A DNA stretch of 64,000 bases, taken from assembly GCF_030169785.1 (NCBI RefSeq), contig NZ_CP125854.1, positions 124,001 to 188,000 of the forward strand, read 5' to 3'. Position 1 is the first letter of the stretch; each line of letters begins with the position of its first letter. Below are positions 54,125-62,508 of the stretch, in pieces. The stretch is from Bdellovibrio sp. 22V. GTDB taxonomy: Bacteria; Bdellovibrionota; Bdellovibrionia; Bdellovibrionales; Bdellovibrionaceae. A model generated the notes under the pieces. The model was not told the origin of the DNA. It saw nothing but the letters and a program-made list of their open reading frames with translations, and searched no databases. Both the position numbers and the translations under genes were made by a program.

Positions 54125-55968
54125 AAGCCAGCTTTCTGCTGATTGGCCCTTGGGATGCGCGCCTGCAAGAATTGGGCGCTCATATCGCCACGGATCTCCA
54201 ACAAGCCTGGCATTGGATTCAGGATTCCACCTATGACGTCGTTGCCTTGTCGGTCACGCTGATTCTGGGAAAACGTTTTCCGGAGTTTTATCACGAGATC
54301 AAACGTTCGTCGCCGGCGACACAGTTTATTGCGGTAGTGCCGGAAGATTTTTCCGCACATCAATTGGCCAACCTGCACGAAGAGTTCTCTTTTTATCGCG
54401 TTATCTCCGGATACAACGAAAGGGATTTAGAAACGCATCTCTTTTCAGCTTTAGAAGAAGCCAATCAAAGAAAACAAGACGAGCATTTGGCTTTGTTGAT
54501 TCGCGAACAGACCGCGCAGCTGAAACGTTTGCAGATTGAACTGGAAGAACGTGTTCAGAAAAGAACCAAGTTCCTCACTGAAGCCCGCCGCAAATTATTT
54601 TTAACCAATTCACGGATCGAAGGCTTTAAGCGCGCCCTGATGGCCGTGCATGAGGCAAGCTCGGTTGTTGAAATTGAACAGCTTTTGAATGACTCTATGG
54701 CGGCAACCGTGAACACGTCTTGGATTCGTATCTTCTATCACCCGCAGGACGACATGTTCGCGCGCCAAGTCCAGACACAATTAAGTTTCACGCAGTTGCA
54801 GGTACCACTGTTTCATCATCATGAAAAAGTCGGCTCTATTTTCTTTTTGCGCGCGCCGGATCATCCGTTTTCCCGTGATGAAAGTGATTTCCTTACGCGC
54901 GTGGCGGAGGCTGTGGCCTTGGCCCTGGATCGCATCCAAAAATTGAAAGAGTCGGAATCCTTCAAGGAACAATGGGAAGCGACATTCAACTCGATGTCTG
55001 ATCCTGTCGTTTTGATTGATACGAACTATGACATCATTCAGTCCAATAAAGTTTTGGATGAACGCCTCAAAGAAAGAAACAAAGAAGAAACTTCGCGCAA
55101 GTGTTTCAAAGTTCTCTACAATCGTGATGAACCTTGCCCTGGATGTCAGCGCGGCAGTAACTTCCGCGTGCAATCGCGCAGCTCTACGCCGCGTACTTAT
55201 GAAGTGTACAGCCAGAGTTTGTCTTTGGATTCGGAAAAACCCCCGGTGTTCGTGAACCTTTACCACGACATCACTCAACAATTAAAAATGGAACATCAGA
55301 TTCTCGAGTCTGCAAAAATGGCGGAGCTAGGGACGATCGGCTCCAGTATCGCGCACGAACTGAACAATCCTTTGGGCGGCATTTTGTCTTTCACTCAATT
55401 GATCAAAATGGATATGGATCCGTCGAATCCGCTTTATCCCGACATTGTCGAGATGGAAGCCGGCGTCCAGCGCTGTAAAGAGATCGTGCAAAATCTTTTG
55501 GGCTTCACACGCAATCCAAATGCCGATCAAGAAGGCGATGTGAGTTTGAAAGAGACCTGCTTGCGCGCTTTGAAAATTGTCGAGCTGCAAACGAAGTCCC
55601 AGGGAATTGAAGTGAAATTGCATTTCCCTGGTGATGATCTTCAGGTGCGCGGGCATTTCAACTTGTTGGCCCAAGCTTTGAAAAACGTTTTACAAAATGC
55701 TATTGACCATGTGACCGAGAGAACCCGCCAGGAAAAGGGATTTCGAGGTTTTCTCGACATTGAAATCGCCTCGACCTCGGACTCTGCCCAGATAATAATC
55801 AAAGACAATGGAACTCCCGAAAAAAATCCAAGTCTTCCCATGGGGTTAGGCGTTTCTGTGGCCTCGCAGATCCTGCGTGATCACGAGGCTCACCTCGAAT
55901 TTTCCTCGTCTCCAGGCCAGGAAAATGTGGCAAAAATTTCCTTCTCCCGTCCAGTTTTAAGGTCCTGA
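54112..55968 (+). CDS. NtrB-like histidine kinase with a degenerate receiver domain
   Basis: 618 residues, soluble. Residues about 1-120 look like a receiver fold, but the acidic pocket, the phospho-acceptor (Ser in VVALSVTLI) and the conserved Lys are missing. A coiled coil, a GAF-like domain (about 175-280) and a PAS domain (about 290-395, with CPGC) follow. The kinase has His415 in IAHELNNPLGG and a compact, partly degenerate HATPase. HELNNPLG is usual for NtrB-type partners of sigma-54 regulators, and such a regulator is the next gene. Confidence 0.8.
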   Translation: MRTLKASFLLIGPWDARLQELGAHIATDLQQAWHWIQDSTYDVVALSVTLILGKRFPEFYHEIKRSSPATQFIAVVPEDFSAHQLANLHEEFSFYRVISGYNERDLETHLFSALEEANQRKQDEHLALLIREQTAQLKRLQIELEERVQKRTKFLTEARRKLFLTNSRIEGFKRALMAVHEASSVVEIEQLLNDSMAATVNTSWIRIFYHPQDDMFARQVQTQLSFTQLQVPLFHHHEKVGSIFFLRAPDHPFSRDESDFLTRVAEAVALALDRIQKLKESESFKEQWEATFNSMSDPVVLIDTNYDIIQSNKVLDERLKERNKEETSRKCFKVLYNRDEPCPGCQRGSNFRVQSRSSTPRTYEVYSQSLSLDSEKPPVFVNLYHDITQQLKMEHQILESAKMAELGTIGSSIAHELNNPLGGILSFTQLIKMDMDPSNPLYPDIVEMEAGVQRCKEIVQNLLGFTRNPNADQEGDVSLKETCLRALKIVELQTKSQGIEVKLHFPGDDLQVRGHFNLLAQALKNVLQNAIDHVTERTRQEKGFRGFLDIEIASTSDSAQIIIKDNGTPEKNPSLPMGLGVSVASQILRDHEAHLEFSSSPGQENVAKISFSRPVLRS

Positions 55969-55989
55969 AAGCCTTACCAGGCGCGGATT

Positions 55990-56021
55990 TTTTGACAGTA
56001 CCGTCAAAATCACACTATCCT
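55990..56021 (+). promoter_or_regulatory. Promoter and inverted-repeat operator of the NtrC-like gene
   Basis: TTGACA (55992-55997) and TATCCT (56016-56021), 18 bp apart. A perfect 7-bp inverted repeat TTTTGAC-N6-GTCAAAA (55990-55996, 56003-56009) overlaps the -35 box, which suggests repression by a dimeric regulator, perhaps autoregulation. Confidence 0.5.
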
Positions 56022-56058
56022 AATTTAAGGAAAAGAACCCACCATGGAAGGAAGGTTC

Positions 56059-57462
56059 ATGCGAAGCCAAAGAGTTCTTATATTAGATGATGAGTCCTCA
56101 CTCAGAACCGCTCTCTTCAGAGTTTTAGATAGAAAAGGACTGAACGTCATCACAGCCAACAAGATCGAAGAAGCAAAGGTCTTGTGCCAAGGCGAAACTC
56201 CCGTAGACTTAGCAATCGTTGATTTGAATCTTCCCGATGGGGATGGCATTGAATTCATGACTTATTTGAAGTCCATCATGCCAGCAACGGAAGTCATCAT
56301 TCTTACAGGACATGCAACTATTGAATCCGCGATTCGCGCGACTCAAAAAGGTGCCTTCCACTTCGTCACAAAACCCTTCAATCTTGAAGAGTTGATGAGC
56401 TTGATTGAGAAAGCTTTGACTCATAAGAAGTTGCAGCAAGAAAATCAGCAGCTTCGCTCTGAGTTGAATAAGAAATATAAATTCGATCAAATCATTGGTA
56501 CCAGTGAACAAATCCAAAACGTGTTGCGTTTGATTGAGCGCGTGGCAGACTCTGACTCAACCGTTCTTGTTACGGGCGAGTCCGGAACTGGTAAGGAATT
56601 GATTGCCCGTGCGATTCACTACAATTCACCTCGCGCGACGGGTCCTTTTATTCCTATTAACTGTGGCGCGATTCCTTCTGAGCTTTTGGAAAGTGAATTA
56701 TTCGGTCACATGAAAGGCGCTTTCACCGGCGCTATCGCCAATCGCGTGGGCCGTTTTGAAATGGCTGACGGCGGAACGATCTTCCTTGATGAGATCGGCG
56801 ATCTGGAACCTTCATTGCAGGTTAAACTTCTTCGCGCTTTGCAGGAAAGAAGCTTCGAACCTGTAGGCTCAACAAAAACTGTCAGCGTTAATGTGCGCGT
56901 GATCGCAGCTACGAATTTGAATTTGGAAGAAGCTGTTGAAACTGGCCGCTTCCGCGAAGATCTTTTCTATCGTTTGAATGTCATTCCTATCACGGTCCCT
57001 GCTTTGCGCGAGCGTAAAACAGACATTCCTCTTTTGTTGAACCACTTTATGGATATTTTCAATAAATCCAAAGGACGTGGTTTGACTGGAATCACCGCCG
57101 ATGCGTTGGATTGCCTGACAAATTACTCTTGGCCGGGAAACATTCGTGAGCTTGAGAATCTTGTCGAGCGCATGACGATCCTTAAAGGCCAGGGCCAAGT
57201 TGATACTTCGGATCTGCCGTTGAAATATAAATCAGGCAAATCGCCTTCTTCGGAGATTGGCGGTTTGGAAATTCCTGACAATGGCATGGATTTCAACTCT
57301 GCCGTAGATGCTTATGAAAACGCTTTGATCTTAAAAGCGTTGGAAAAGACCGGCTGGAATCGCAACCAAGCGGCGGCTTTGCTGCGCTTAAATAGAACAA
57401 CATTGGTGGAGAAGATCAAAAAGAAAGGTCTTATTCCTCCCAACGAAGTCACTCCTGTTTAA
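56059..57462 (+). CDS. NtrC-family sigma-54-dependent response regulator
   Basis: 467 residues from ATG 56059 (after GGAAGG). Receiver with Asp55 in AIVDLNLPDGDG, AAA+ domain with Walker A GESGTGKE (173-180), GAFTGA (220-225), Walker B FLDE (242-245) and WPGNIRELENLVERM, then a Fis HTH. It has all parts needed to activate sigma-54 transcription, unlike the flagellar AAA+ protein at 32078. The upstream kinase is the probable partner. Targets unknown. Confidence 0.93.
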   Translation: MRSQRVLILDDESSLRTALFRVLDRKGLNVITANKIEEAKVLCQGETPVDLAIVDLNLPDGDGIEFMTYLKSIMPATEVIILTGHATIESAIRATQKGAFHFVTKPFNLEELMSLIEKALTHKKLQQENQQLRSELNKKYKFDQIIGTSEQIQNVLRLIERVADSDSTVLVTGESGTGKELIARAIHYNSPRATGPFIPINCGAIPSELLESELFGHMKGAFTGAIANRVGRFEMADGGTIFLDEIGDLEPSLQVKLLRALQERSFEPVGSTKTVSVNVRVIAATNLNLEEAVETGRFREDLFYRLNVIPITVPALRERKTDIPLLLNHFMDIFNKSKGRGLTGITADALDCLTNYSWPGNIRELENLVERMTILKGQGQVDTSDLPLKYKSGKSPSSEIGGLEIPDNGMDFNSAVDAYENALILKALEKTGWNRNQAAALLRLNRTTLVEKIKKKGLIPPNEVTPV

Positions 57463-57463
57463 T

Positions 57464-57510
57464 TTCAAAAAATAAATAGCTGATCTGCTTTTGCAAACAG
57501 ATCAGCTATT
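57464..57510 (-). terminator. Strong terminator between convergent genes
   Basis: Perfect 13-bp stem AATAGCTGATCTG/CAGATCAGCTATT (57475-57487, 57498-57510) with a 10-nt loop. On the minus strand it is followed by TATTTTTTG, ending the BON-protein gene; it probably works in both directions. Confidence 0.85.
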
Positions 57511-57519
57511 CAACATCGT

Positions 57520-58128
57520 TTATTCTTTCACTGTTAATTTATCATCAACGGAACGAATACCCTCTGTTGCCATTACTTTACTTCTAATTTGTTGTCTTTC
57601 TTCAGGAGAAGAGACAGTACCTTGAAGTGTCGCACGGCCGTTTCTCACGTCGACTCGCACACTGCGTGCTTCTTGAGAAAGAGCTGTGTCTTCTTGCAAG
57701 GCTCTACGTGCTGACGCCGCTAAGTCGGTGTCAGACGAAGTTCCTGTACGACCCGCGCTCATGGAGCGGTCGCTCCCAGAACCCGTTGTTGTCGGAGTTT
57801 CACCAGTACCGGCCGCTGTAGGACTGCCTGTTGAAGGAGTTCTTGAACGGTAATCTGATGGGCTCGTGTCCTCTGCCCGAGGAGTTTGGTCCGTACCTGA
57901 AGCTGTCGGACTTCCCATAGACGGTGTACTAGATCGATAGTCTGAAGATGAGCCTGTTGAACTAGGAGTTCGGCTTGTGCCCGAAGTTGTTGGGCTGCCC
58001 ATAGCTCCACTATCACTTGTCGTATTATTATTTGTCGCAGAACCGCTTTGCGATCCCGTGTTTTGAGCCGCATAGCCGTATCCCGTCAGTGAAGAAAGAA
58101 TCAATATAGTCATGACTTGTTTTTTCAT
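57520..58128 (-). CDS. Exported BON-domain protein with Ser/Thr-rich repeats
   Basis: 202 residues from ATG 58128 after AAGGAGG. Signal peptide about 1-21. Then a Ser/Thr/Gly-rich region holds three degenerate repeats of about 28 residues, each beginning with (M/T)GSPT(T/A)(S/A)GT. A C-terminal BON domain (about 135-200, DTDLAASARRALQED, VRVDVRNGRATLQGTV) follows. BON domains bind membranes or other envelope components. Osmotic or envelope stress proteins such as OsmY share the domain. Confidence 0.82.
   Translation of the reverse strand: MKKQVMTILILSSLTGYGYAAQNTGSQSGSATNNNTTSDSGAMGSPTTSGTSRTPSSTGSSSDYRSSTPSMGSPTASGTDQTPRAEDTSPSDYRSRTPSTGSPTAAGTGETPTTTGSGSDRSMSAGRTGTSSDTDLAASARRALQEDTALSQEARSVRVDVRNGRATLQGTVSSPEERQQIRSKVMATEGIRSVDDKLTVKE
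57715..57985 (-). repeat. Three tandem repeats of about 28 codons in the BON protein
   Basis: Repeated GSPT.(S/A)GT..TP and SDYRS(S/R)TPS segments in the linker; the third copy is more diverged. Confidence 0.7.
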
Positions 58129-58312
58129 AAATCCTCCTTGGTCCACTTCTGCGCATATCCTCCACACCTCTAATGATAGCTCCCTGGGTTTCATCGCCAA
58201 GGCAGTTTTTATTAAGAACCCATCATGATTCCTGACCTCGGACGTGGCCTTTTCTGAGTCTGTTTTTGAATAGGAGTTACGTCTTGCACCCTGCCCCGCC
58301 AGGAGGAATTTT

Positions 58313-58813
58313 ATGAAGTTTTATATTTTTCTATTAACAAGTTTGGCCTTTTCTTCACTCGGTCTCGCGCAACCTGCACCCGTCGCCGTTCTGTCTTCCG
58401 TCGAAAGTTTGCACCACGAATGTCGCCGTGTGGAAGAAAGCTATCCTGAATTTGCATGCTTGCGTTTTGAGATTTTCCAAAGTTCCGCAGAGTCGTTACA
58501 GAGGGATCTTAATGAGCTTCTCGAAGCGTATGAGTTGCGCCTCGAACCCGTCAACTGGAAGGACCTGTTGAATATCTTGATGCGCTCGATGGATGCGCAG
58601 ATTTATCGCTATCAGCATCCCGACGATATTGAAATTCTTCGTCGCACCAAAGCCAAGAACCAGTGGGAGCTTCTAAAGCTCCGCGAAGGATTGGAGTATT
58701 TCTGGCTTGATCCTCACACTTATTGGTTCCCGAGTGTCGACGCCATCAGCTTTGTCGCCGTCAACACGAAGACGTCACAGATCGTGATCGTCTCCCACGG
58801 TGAACGCAACTAA
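58313..58813 (+). CDS. Exported protein of unknown function
   Basis: 166 residues with ATG after AGGAGGAATTTT. Signal peptide about 1-19 (cut near GLA). The mature domain has two Cys (HHEC and FAC) early on and ends ISFVAVNTKTSQIVIVSHGERN. No family recognised. Its stop is 2 bp from the stop of the convergent agmatinase-type gene. Confidence 0.75.
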   Translation: MKFYIFLLTSLAFSSLGLAQPAPVAVLSSVESLHHECRRVEESYPEFACLRFEIFQSSAESLQRDLNELLEAYELRLEPVNWKDLLNILMRSMDAQIYRYQHPDDIEILRRTKAKNQWELLKLREGLEYFWLDPHTYWFPSVDAISFVAVNTKTSQIVIVSHGERN

Positions 58814-58815
58814 GC

Positions 58816-59748
58816 TTACTTACTTTTAAAAAGATGGAGCATTTCGAAGAGAGCGTCCATCACAGCGAGAGCGGTAATGTCGGCGTGATCAAACGGAGGA
58901 GAAAGTTCCACCACGTCGCCGCCGACAAGATTTGGAATGTGTAAAGCACGGAAGATGCGTTGCACTTCGTAAGTTGTTAAACCGCCTGGCACAGGTGTTC
59001 CTGTTCCAGGCGCGCAACTTGGATCGAGATTGTCGATGTCGTAGCTGATGTAGGTTGGCGTTTCGTCAAAGACTGGAAGTGTTCGCAAAAATTCGTTGAT
59101 CGGTTGATTGCGAATTTCATCCACAGTGATAACGCGAATGCCGTGTTTATTTACGAAATTCAAGTCGTCACCCCCCGCCAAGGGGCCGCGAATTCCGATT
59201 TGCACCATCTTTGTTGGATCTACTAAGCCCTCTTCGACAGCGTGACGAGCAAAAGCACCGTGATGGTATTCCTGTCCCCATGCCGCAGGATACGTGTCCA
59301 AGTGCGCATCGAAATGAATGAACGCCAAGGGTTTACCGTATTTTTTGCGAAGCGCTCTTAAAACCGGTAAAGTTGTAGAGTGATCTCCGCCCACTGCTAA
59401 AAACTTTTTATTATTCCGCAAAACCTCACCGACGAATTTTTCAATGCGCTCGTATGTTTGCGCTTGATCGATTGGAACCGTCGGGCAATCACCGATATCC
59501 GCCACTTTCAATTTTTCAAAAAAGTTTTCGGCGCGAGTCATGTGGAAGCCGCGACCGAGGCTTGAGACCTCACGGACTTTGGAAGGAGCAAAGCGCGCCC
59601 CGGGACGATAAGAAACACCTCCGTCATAAGGAATGCCGAACATACCCACGTCATAGTCTGCGTCGACAGCTACATAAGGCAATCTGAAGAAAGTTTTAAT
59701 CGCGGAAAAGCGGGGAAACTCACGTCCACTTAGGGGTTTGTATTCCAT
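58816..59748 (-). CDS. speB: Agmatinase/arginase-family ureohydrolase
   Basis: 310 residues, normal for the family. The manganese ligands are visible: GGDHS (120-124, with His123), DAHLD (147-151) and DIDNLDP (237-243), followed by APGTGTPVPGG. It hydrolyses a guanidino compound to urea; agmatine (polyamine synthesis) is the most likely substrate, but guanidinobutyrate or similar is possible. The ATG follows GAGGAGTCAAT. It diverges from mutY with only 38 bp between. Confidence 0.85.
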   Translation of the reverse strand: MEYKPLSGREFPRFSAIKTFFRLPYVAVDADYDVGMFGIPYDGGVSYRPGARFAPSKVREVSSLGRGFHMTRAENFFEKLKVADIGDCPTVPIDQAQTYERIEKFVGEVLRNNKKFLAVGGDHSTTLPVLRALRKKYGKPLAFIHFDAHLDTYPAAWGQEYHHGAFARHAVEEGLVDPTKMVQIGIRGPLAGGDDLNFVNKHGIRVITVDEIRNQPINEFLRTLPVFDETPTYISYDIDNLDPSCAPGTGTPVPGGLTTYEVQRIFRALHIPNLVGGDVVELSPPFDHADITALAVMDALFEMLHLFKSK

Positions 59749-59786
59749 ATTGACTCCTCAATGACTCGAAGAATACATTACCGCGA

Positions 59787-60770
59787 ATGACGGCAAAAGA
59801 CGACTATAAACTCGACCACAAGCTGCTTACGCAATGGTACAAAAAGAACCAACGTGCCTTGCCTTGGAGAGAAAATAAAGACCCCTATCGTATTTGGCTT
59901 TCCGAGGTCATGCTGCAACAAACCACAGTCGTTGCGGTCATTCCTTACTTCGAGAAATTTCTTAAAAAGTTCCCGACGGTTCATAACCTCGCAAAAGCAC
60001 CAGAAAGCGAAGTCTTGGAAGCTTGGGCGGGCTTGGGTTATTACTCACGCGCGCGCAATCTGCACAAAGCCGCGAAGGCTCTGGCAGAGAATGGCTTTCC
60101 ACAAACAGCGGCGGAACTTTTGGAACTTCCGGGTTTTGGTCCCTACACTTCTCGTGCGGTGGCGAGTATCGCCTTCGGAGAAAAAGTGGGCGTTCTTGAC
60201 GGGAATGTCATTCGAGTTTTGTCGCGCCGTTATGGCTTGAAGCTGGAATGGTGGAACAACAAAGGCCGTGCGCAATTACAAAACATTTCAGACGACTTGT
60301 CGTTGTTGGGCCAAGCTGACGTCGTCAATCAAGCGTTGATGGAGTTAGGCGCGACGGTCTGCACTCCGCAAAAAGTAATGTGCTTAATGTGTCCTTGGTC
60401 AGGCACGTGTGTGGCGCGCGAGAAAAATCTGGTCGAAAAGTTACCACTTAAAAAACCGCGCAAAGAAAGCGAAGTCTGGGTCTGGAAGCCCCTTGTCGCG
60501 ATCAAAGACCAAAAGGTCGCTTTAGTGAAGAACGATTATGCGCCTTTTTTGAAAGGACAGATGATTTTCCCTGGCGAAATCTCCATGGAAAAAAACAAGC
60601 CCAAAGCCTATGATGCCAAACACAACATTACACATCATGATATCTTTATTCAGGTCTCCCAGAAAAAATCTGTGACTGGTAAAAATATCGAATGGGTGAA
60701 GTTGAGTGAACTAAAAAAGGTCAACCCTTCATCACTCCTTCAGAAAGTGCTGCATAAGGTAGAGGTATGA
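59787..60770 (+). CDS. mutY: A/G-specific adenine glycosylase MutY
   Basis: 327 residues. Glu40 in SEVMLQQT and Asp138 in LDGNVIRV are the catalytic residues; the HhH motif LPGFGPYT (114-121) and the [4Fe-4S] cluster Cys192-x6-Cys199-x2-Cys202-x5-Cys208 are intact. A NUDIX-like C-terminal domain recognises 8-oxoguanine. It excises adenine mispaired with 8-oxoG. No clear ribosome binding site. It overlaps the next gene by 4 bp. Confidence 0.93.
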   Translation: MTAKDDYKLDHKLLTQWYKKNQRALPWRENKDPYRIWLSEVMLQQTTVVAVIPYFEKFLKKFPTVHNLAKAPESEVLEAWAGLGYYSRARNLHKAAKALAENGFPQTAAELLELPGFGPYTSRAVASIAFGEKVGVLDGNVIRVLSRRYGLKLEWWNNKGRAQLQNISDDLSLLGQADVVNQALMELGATVCTPQKVMCLMCPWSGTCVAREKNLVEKLPLKKPRKESEVWVWKPLVAIKDQKVALVKNDYAPFLKGQMIFPGEISMEKNKPKAYDAKHNITHHDIFIQVSQKKSVTGKNIEWVKLSELKKVNPSSLLQKVLHKVEV

Positions 60771-61792
60771 TGTTGAAAAGTGGGAAGCTCGCAGTCCTTG
60801 TTGTTTTTATGGTGGGCTGCTCTCATCTCAGTGTGACCAAAGATGTTTTAACTCCCGACTTCCTTCTTGCGAAAGGCACTAAGCAGGTTACGTTCTTGGG
60901 CGATAACGATCACCCGCGTTTTTCCGAAGATGCCACGCGCATTCTTTATGTCAGTCGCAATCGCGGCAGCCACAAAGGCGCGCAAATCTATGAAATGGAT
61001 CTTAATAAAAACAAAGAACGTCGCGTGACTTTTTCTGACGGCGACGCCTTTGACGCCGTTTACGTCAGCGAATCAGAAATTCTTTACGCCTCGACGACTG
61101 ACGAAATTAAAGAAAGTCCGTTGTTAAATAAAACTTTCAACAAAGAATTTCCGCCGTCAGATCTTTACATGAGCGACGCTTATGGAAACAATATTTTGCG
61201 ACTGACGCAGCAGCCGGGTTTTGACGGCGAACCCTTGTTTCTTCCTCACGCGACCAGGCCCTCGATTTATTTCACGTCTCGTCGCGGAGATCTTGCGGGT
61301 ATTTATAAACTGGATTTGAAACAAGTGCCTGTCAGTTTGATCTCGGCACAAAAGGAAAAAGAAAAGCGTTTTCCGGCGGCCACTCCCGATCAAACGCGCC
61401 TGGCTTGGGTGGAAAAAGATTTGAAGAGCGAAGAACAAAGCCTTGTTCTTTTCAAATTGAAAGGAAAAATCCCCTTCGTTTTAAAAAGCGGTGAAGGACA
61501 ATATCGCGAGTTGTTTTTTGCTCCTCGGCCTCCGCTGCGTTTGTTTTACAGCGTTTTGCGTAAAGGCGAAAAGCAATACCAAATTGAAGTCTATGACATT
61601 GAAAAGCAGTGCACGCAGGTTGTTTTCAAAGGCAAAGACTCCTTATTCTCCCCGGTTATTTCCAGTGAAAATCCGGAAAGAATGGCGTTTGCTCGTTCTT
61701 TTCAAGATAAGCGACAAATTTACATAGCCCCCGTTCCCACGGATTTAGGGCCTTGCTTAGAACCAGCTCCTCAAGCTACGATAAAGGAGTGA
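60767..61792 (+). CDS. TolB-like beta-propeller lipoprotein
   Basis: 341 residues. A lipoprotein signal with MVGC (Cys18) is followed by WD40-like/PD40 repeats, for example HPRFSEDATRILYVSRNRG and QIYEMDLNKNKERRVTF and later DLYMSDAYGNNILRLTQQ. This is the TolB C-terminal propeller type. The N-terminal TolB domain is absent, so it is a stand-alone propeller. It overlaps mutY (ATGA) and the next gene (GTGA). Confidence 0.8.
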   Translation: MMLKSGKLAVLVVFMVGCSHLSVTKDVLTPDFLLAKGTKQVTFLGDNDHPRFSEDATRILYVSRNRGSHKGAQIYEMDLNKNKERRVTFSDGDAFDAVYVSESEILYASTTDEIKESPLLNKTFNKEFPPSDLYMSDAYGNNILRLTQQPGFDGEPLFLPHATRPSIYFTSRRGDLAGIYKLDLKQVPVSLISAQKEKEKRFPAATPDQTRLAWVEKDLKSEEQSLVLFKLKGKIPFVLKSGEGQYRELFFAPRPPLRLFYSVLRKGEKQYQIEVYDIEKQCTQVVFKGKDSLFSPVISSENPERMAFARSFQDKRQIYIAPVPTDLGPCLEPAPQATIKE

Positions 61793-62367
61793 AACAGGTT
61801 CTAAGTCTTTTCTTATTCCTTCCTGCGTTCTCTTGGGCGGCGCCTCACCCGGCGACGAGCACGTCAGCTTTGACGTCTCCGGAAAAGGGTTATTATTTCT
61901 TGCATAAAGGCTTTACGTTAAAAACCGCAGGCACGGACTGGGTTCCGGTTGCGGGCTCTTCCGATCAAAGTCTTTTAGATACCGTTCGCTTTTCATCTAA
62001 AGGCAGCAAGAACGGAAGTCTCAGCATCCGCACGGATAAAGTAGCTAAGAATGCTTCTCTAGAGCTTTATACACGCAAATGGATGCGCGATTACCCAAGC
62101 TACGGCTTTGAGGTGATCTCTGCGAAGAACTTCACATTGAACGGCAGTCCCGCTTTGGTTGTCGATATGCTTTCCCGTGCAAAGAACAAACAGATCCGCC
62201 AAGTAATCCTCAAGAATGAAGACCGCGTGGCTATCATGACCTGCTTGGATGAAAAGTCGCGCTTCAGTGAAAGCTTGCAAAGCTGCAACCAGATCATGAA
62301 ATCCTTTGCTTGGGTTGAAGAGGAAAAAGCCTCTGCCCCTGCCCCTCAAGAGTCTCCTAAAAAATAA
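61789..62367 (+). CDS. Exported protein of unknown function
   Basis: 192 residues from a GTG at 61789 that overlaps the previous stop by 4 bp (a TTG at 61753 is possible). Signal peptide about 1-17 (VKQVLSLFLFLPAFSWAA). The mature domain has the pattern of a beta-rich fold with a late disulphide pair (MTCLDEKSRF...LQSCNQIMKSF) and ends in a Pro/Ala/Glu-rich tail. Function unknown. Confidence 0.7.
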   Translation: MKQVLSLFLFLPAFSWAAPHPATSTSALTSPEKGYYFLHKGFTLKTAGTDWVPVAGSSDQSLLDTVRFSSKGSKNGSLSIRTDKVAKNASLELYTRKWMRDYPSYGFEVISAKNFTLNGSPALVVDMLSRAKNKQIRQVILKNEDRVAIMTCLDEKSRFSESLQSCNQIMKSFAWVEEEKASAPAPQESPKK

Positions 62368-62456
62368 CCCCTGTGCCAGCAAATTCCGTGAGTGCGAGAT
62401 GTCTGAACTTTAGACTCTCTCGTGTAAAATAGATGCGTTACCCCGATGTCTATTGT

Positions 62457-62486
62457 GGTTTTTCCGAATGTACCTTAGGTTTTTCC
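62457..62486 (+). promoter_or_regulatory. Direct repeat GGTTTTTCC upstream of the outer-membrane protein
   Basis: Two identical copies (62457-62465 and 62478-62486), 21 bp apart, 22 bp before the start codon. A possible two-site regulator target. Confidence 0.3.
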
Positions 62487-62508
62487 TCACATAACTAAGG
62501 CGGAAATA

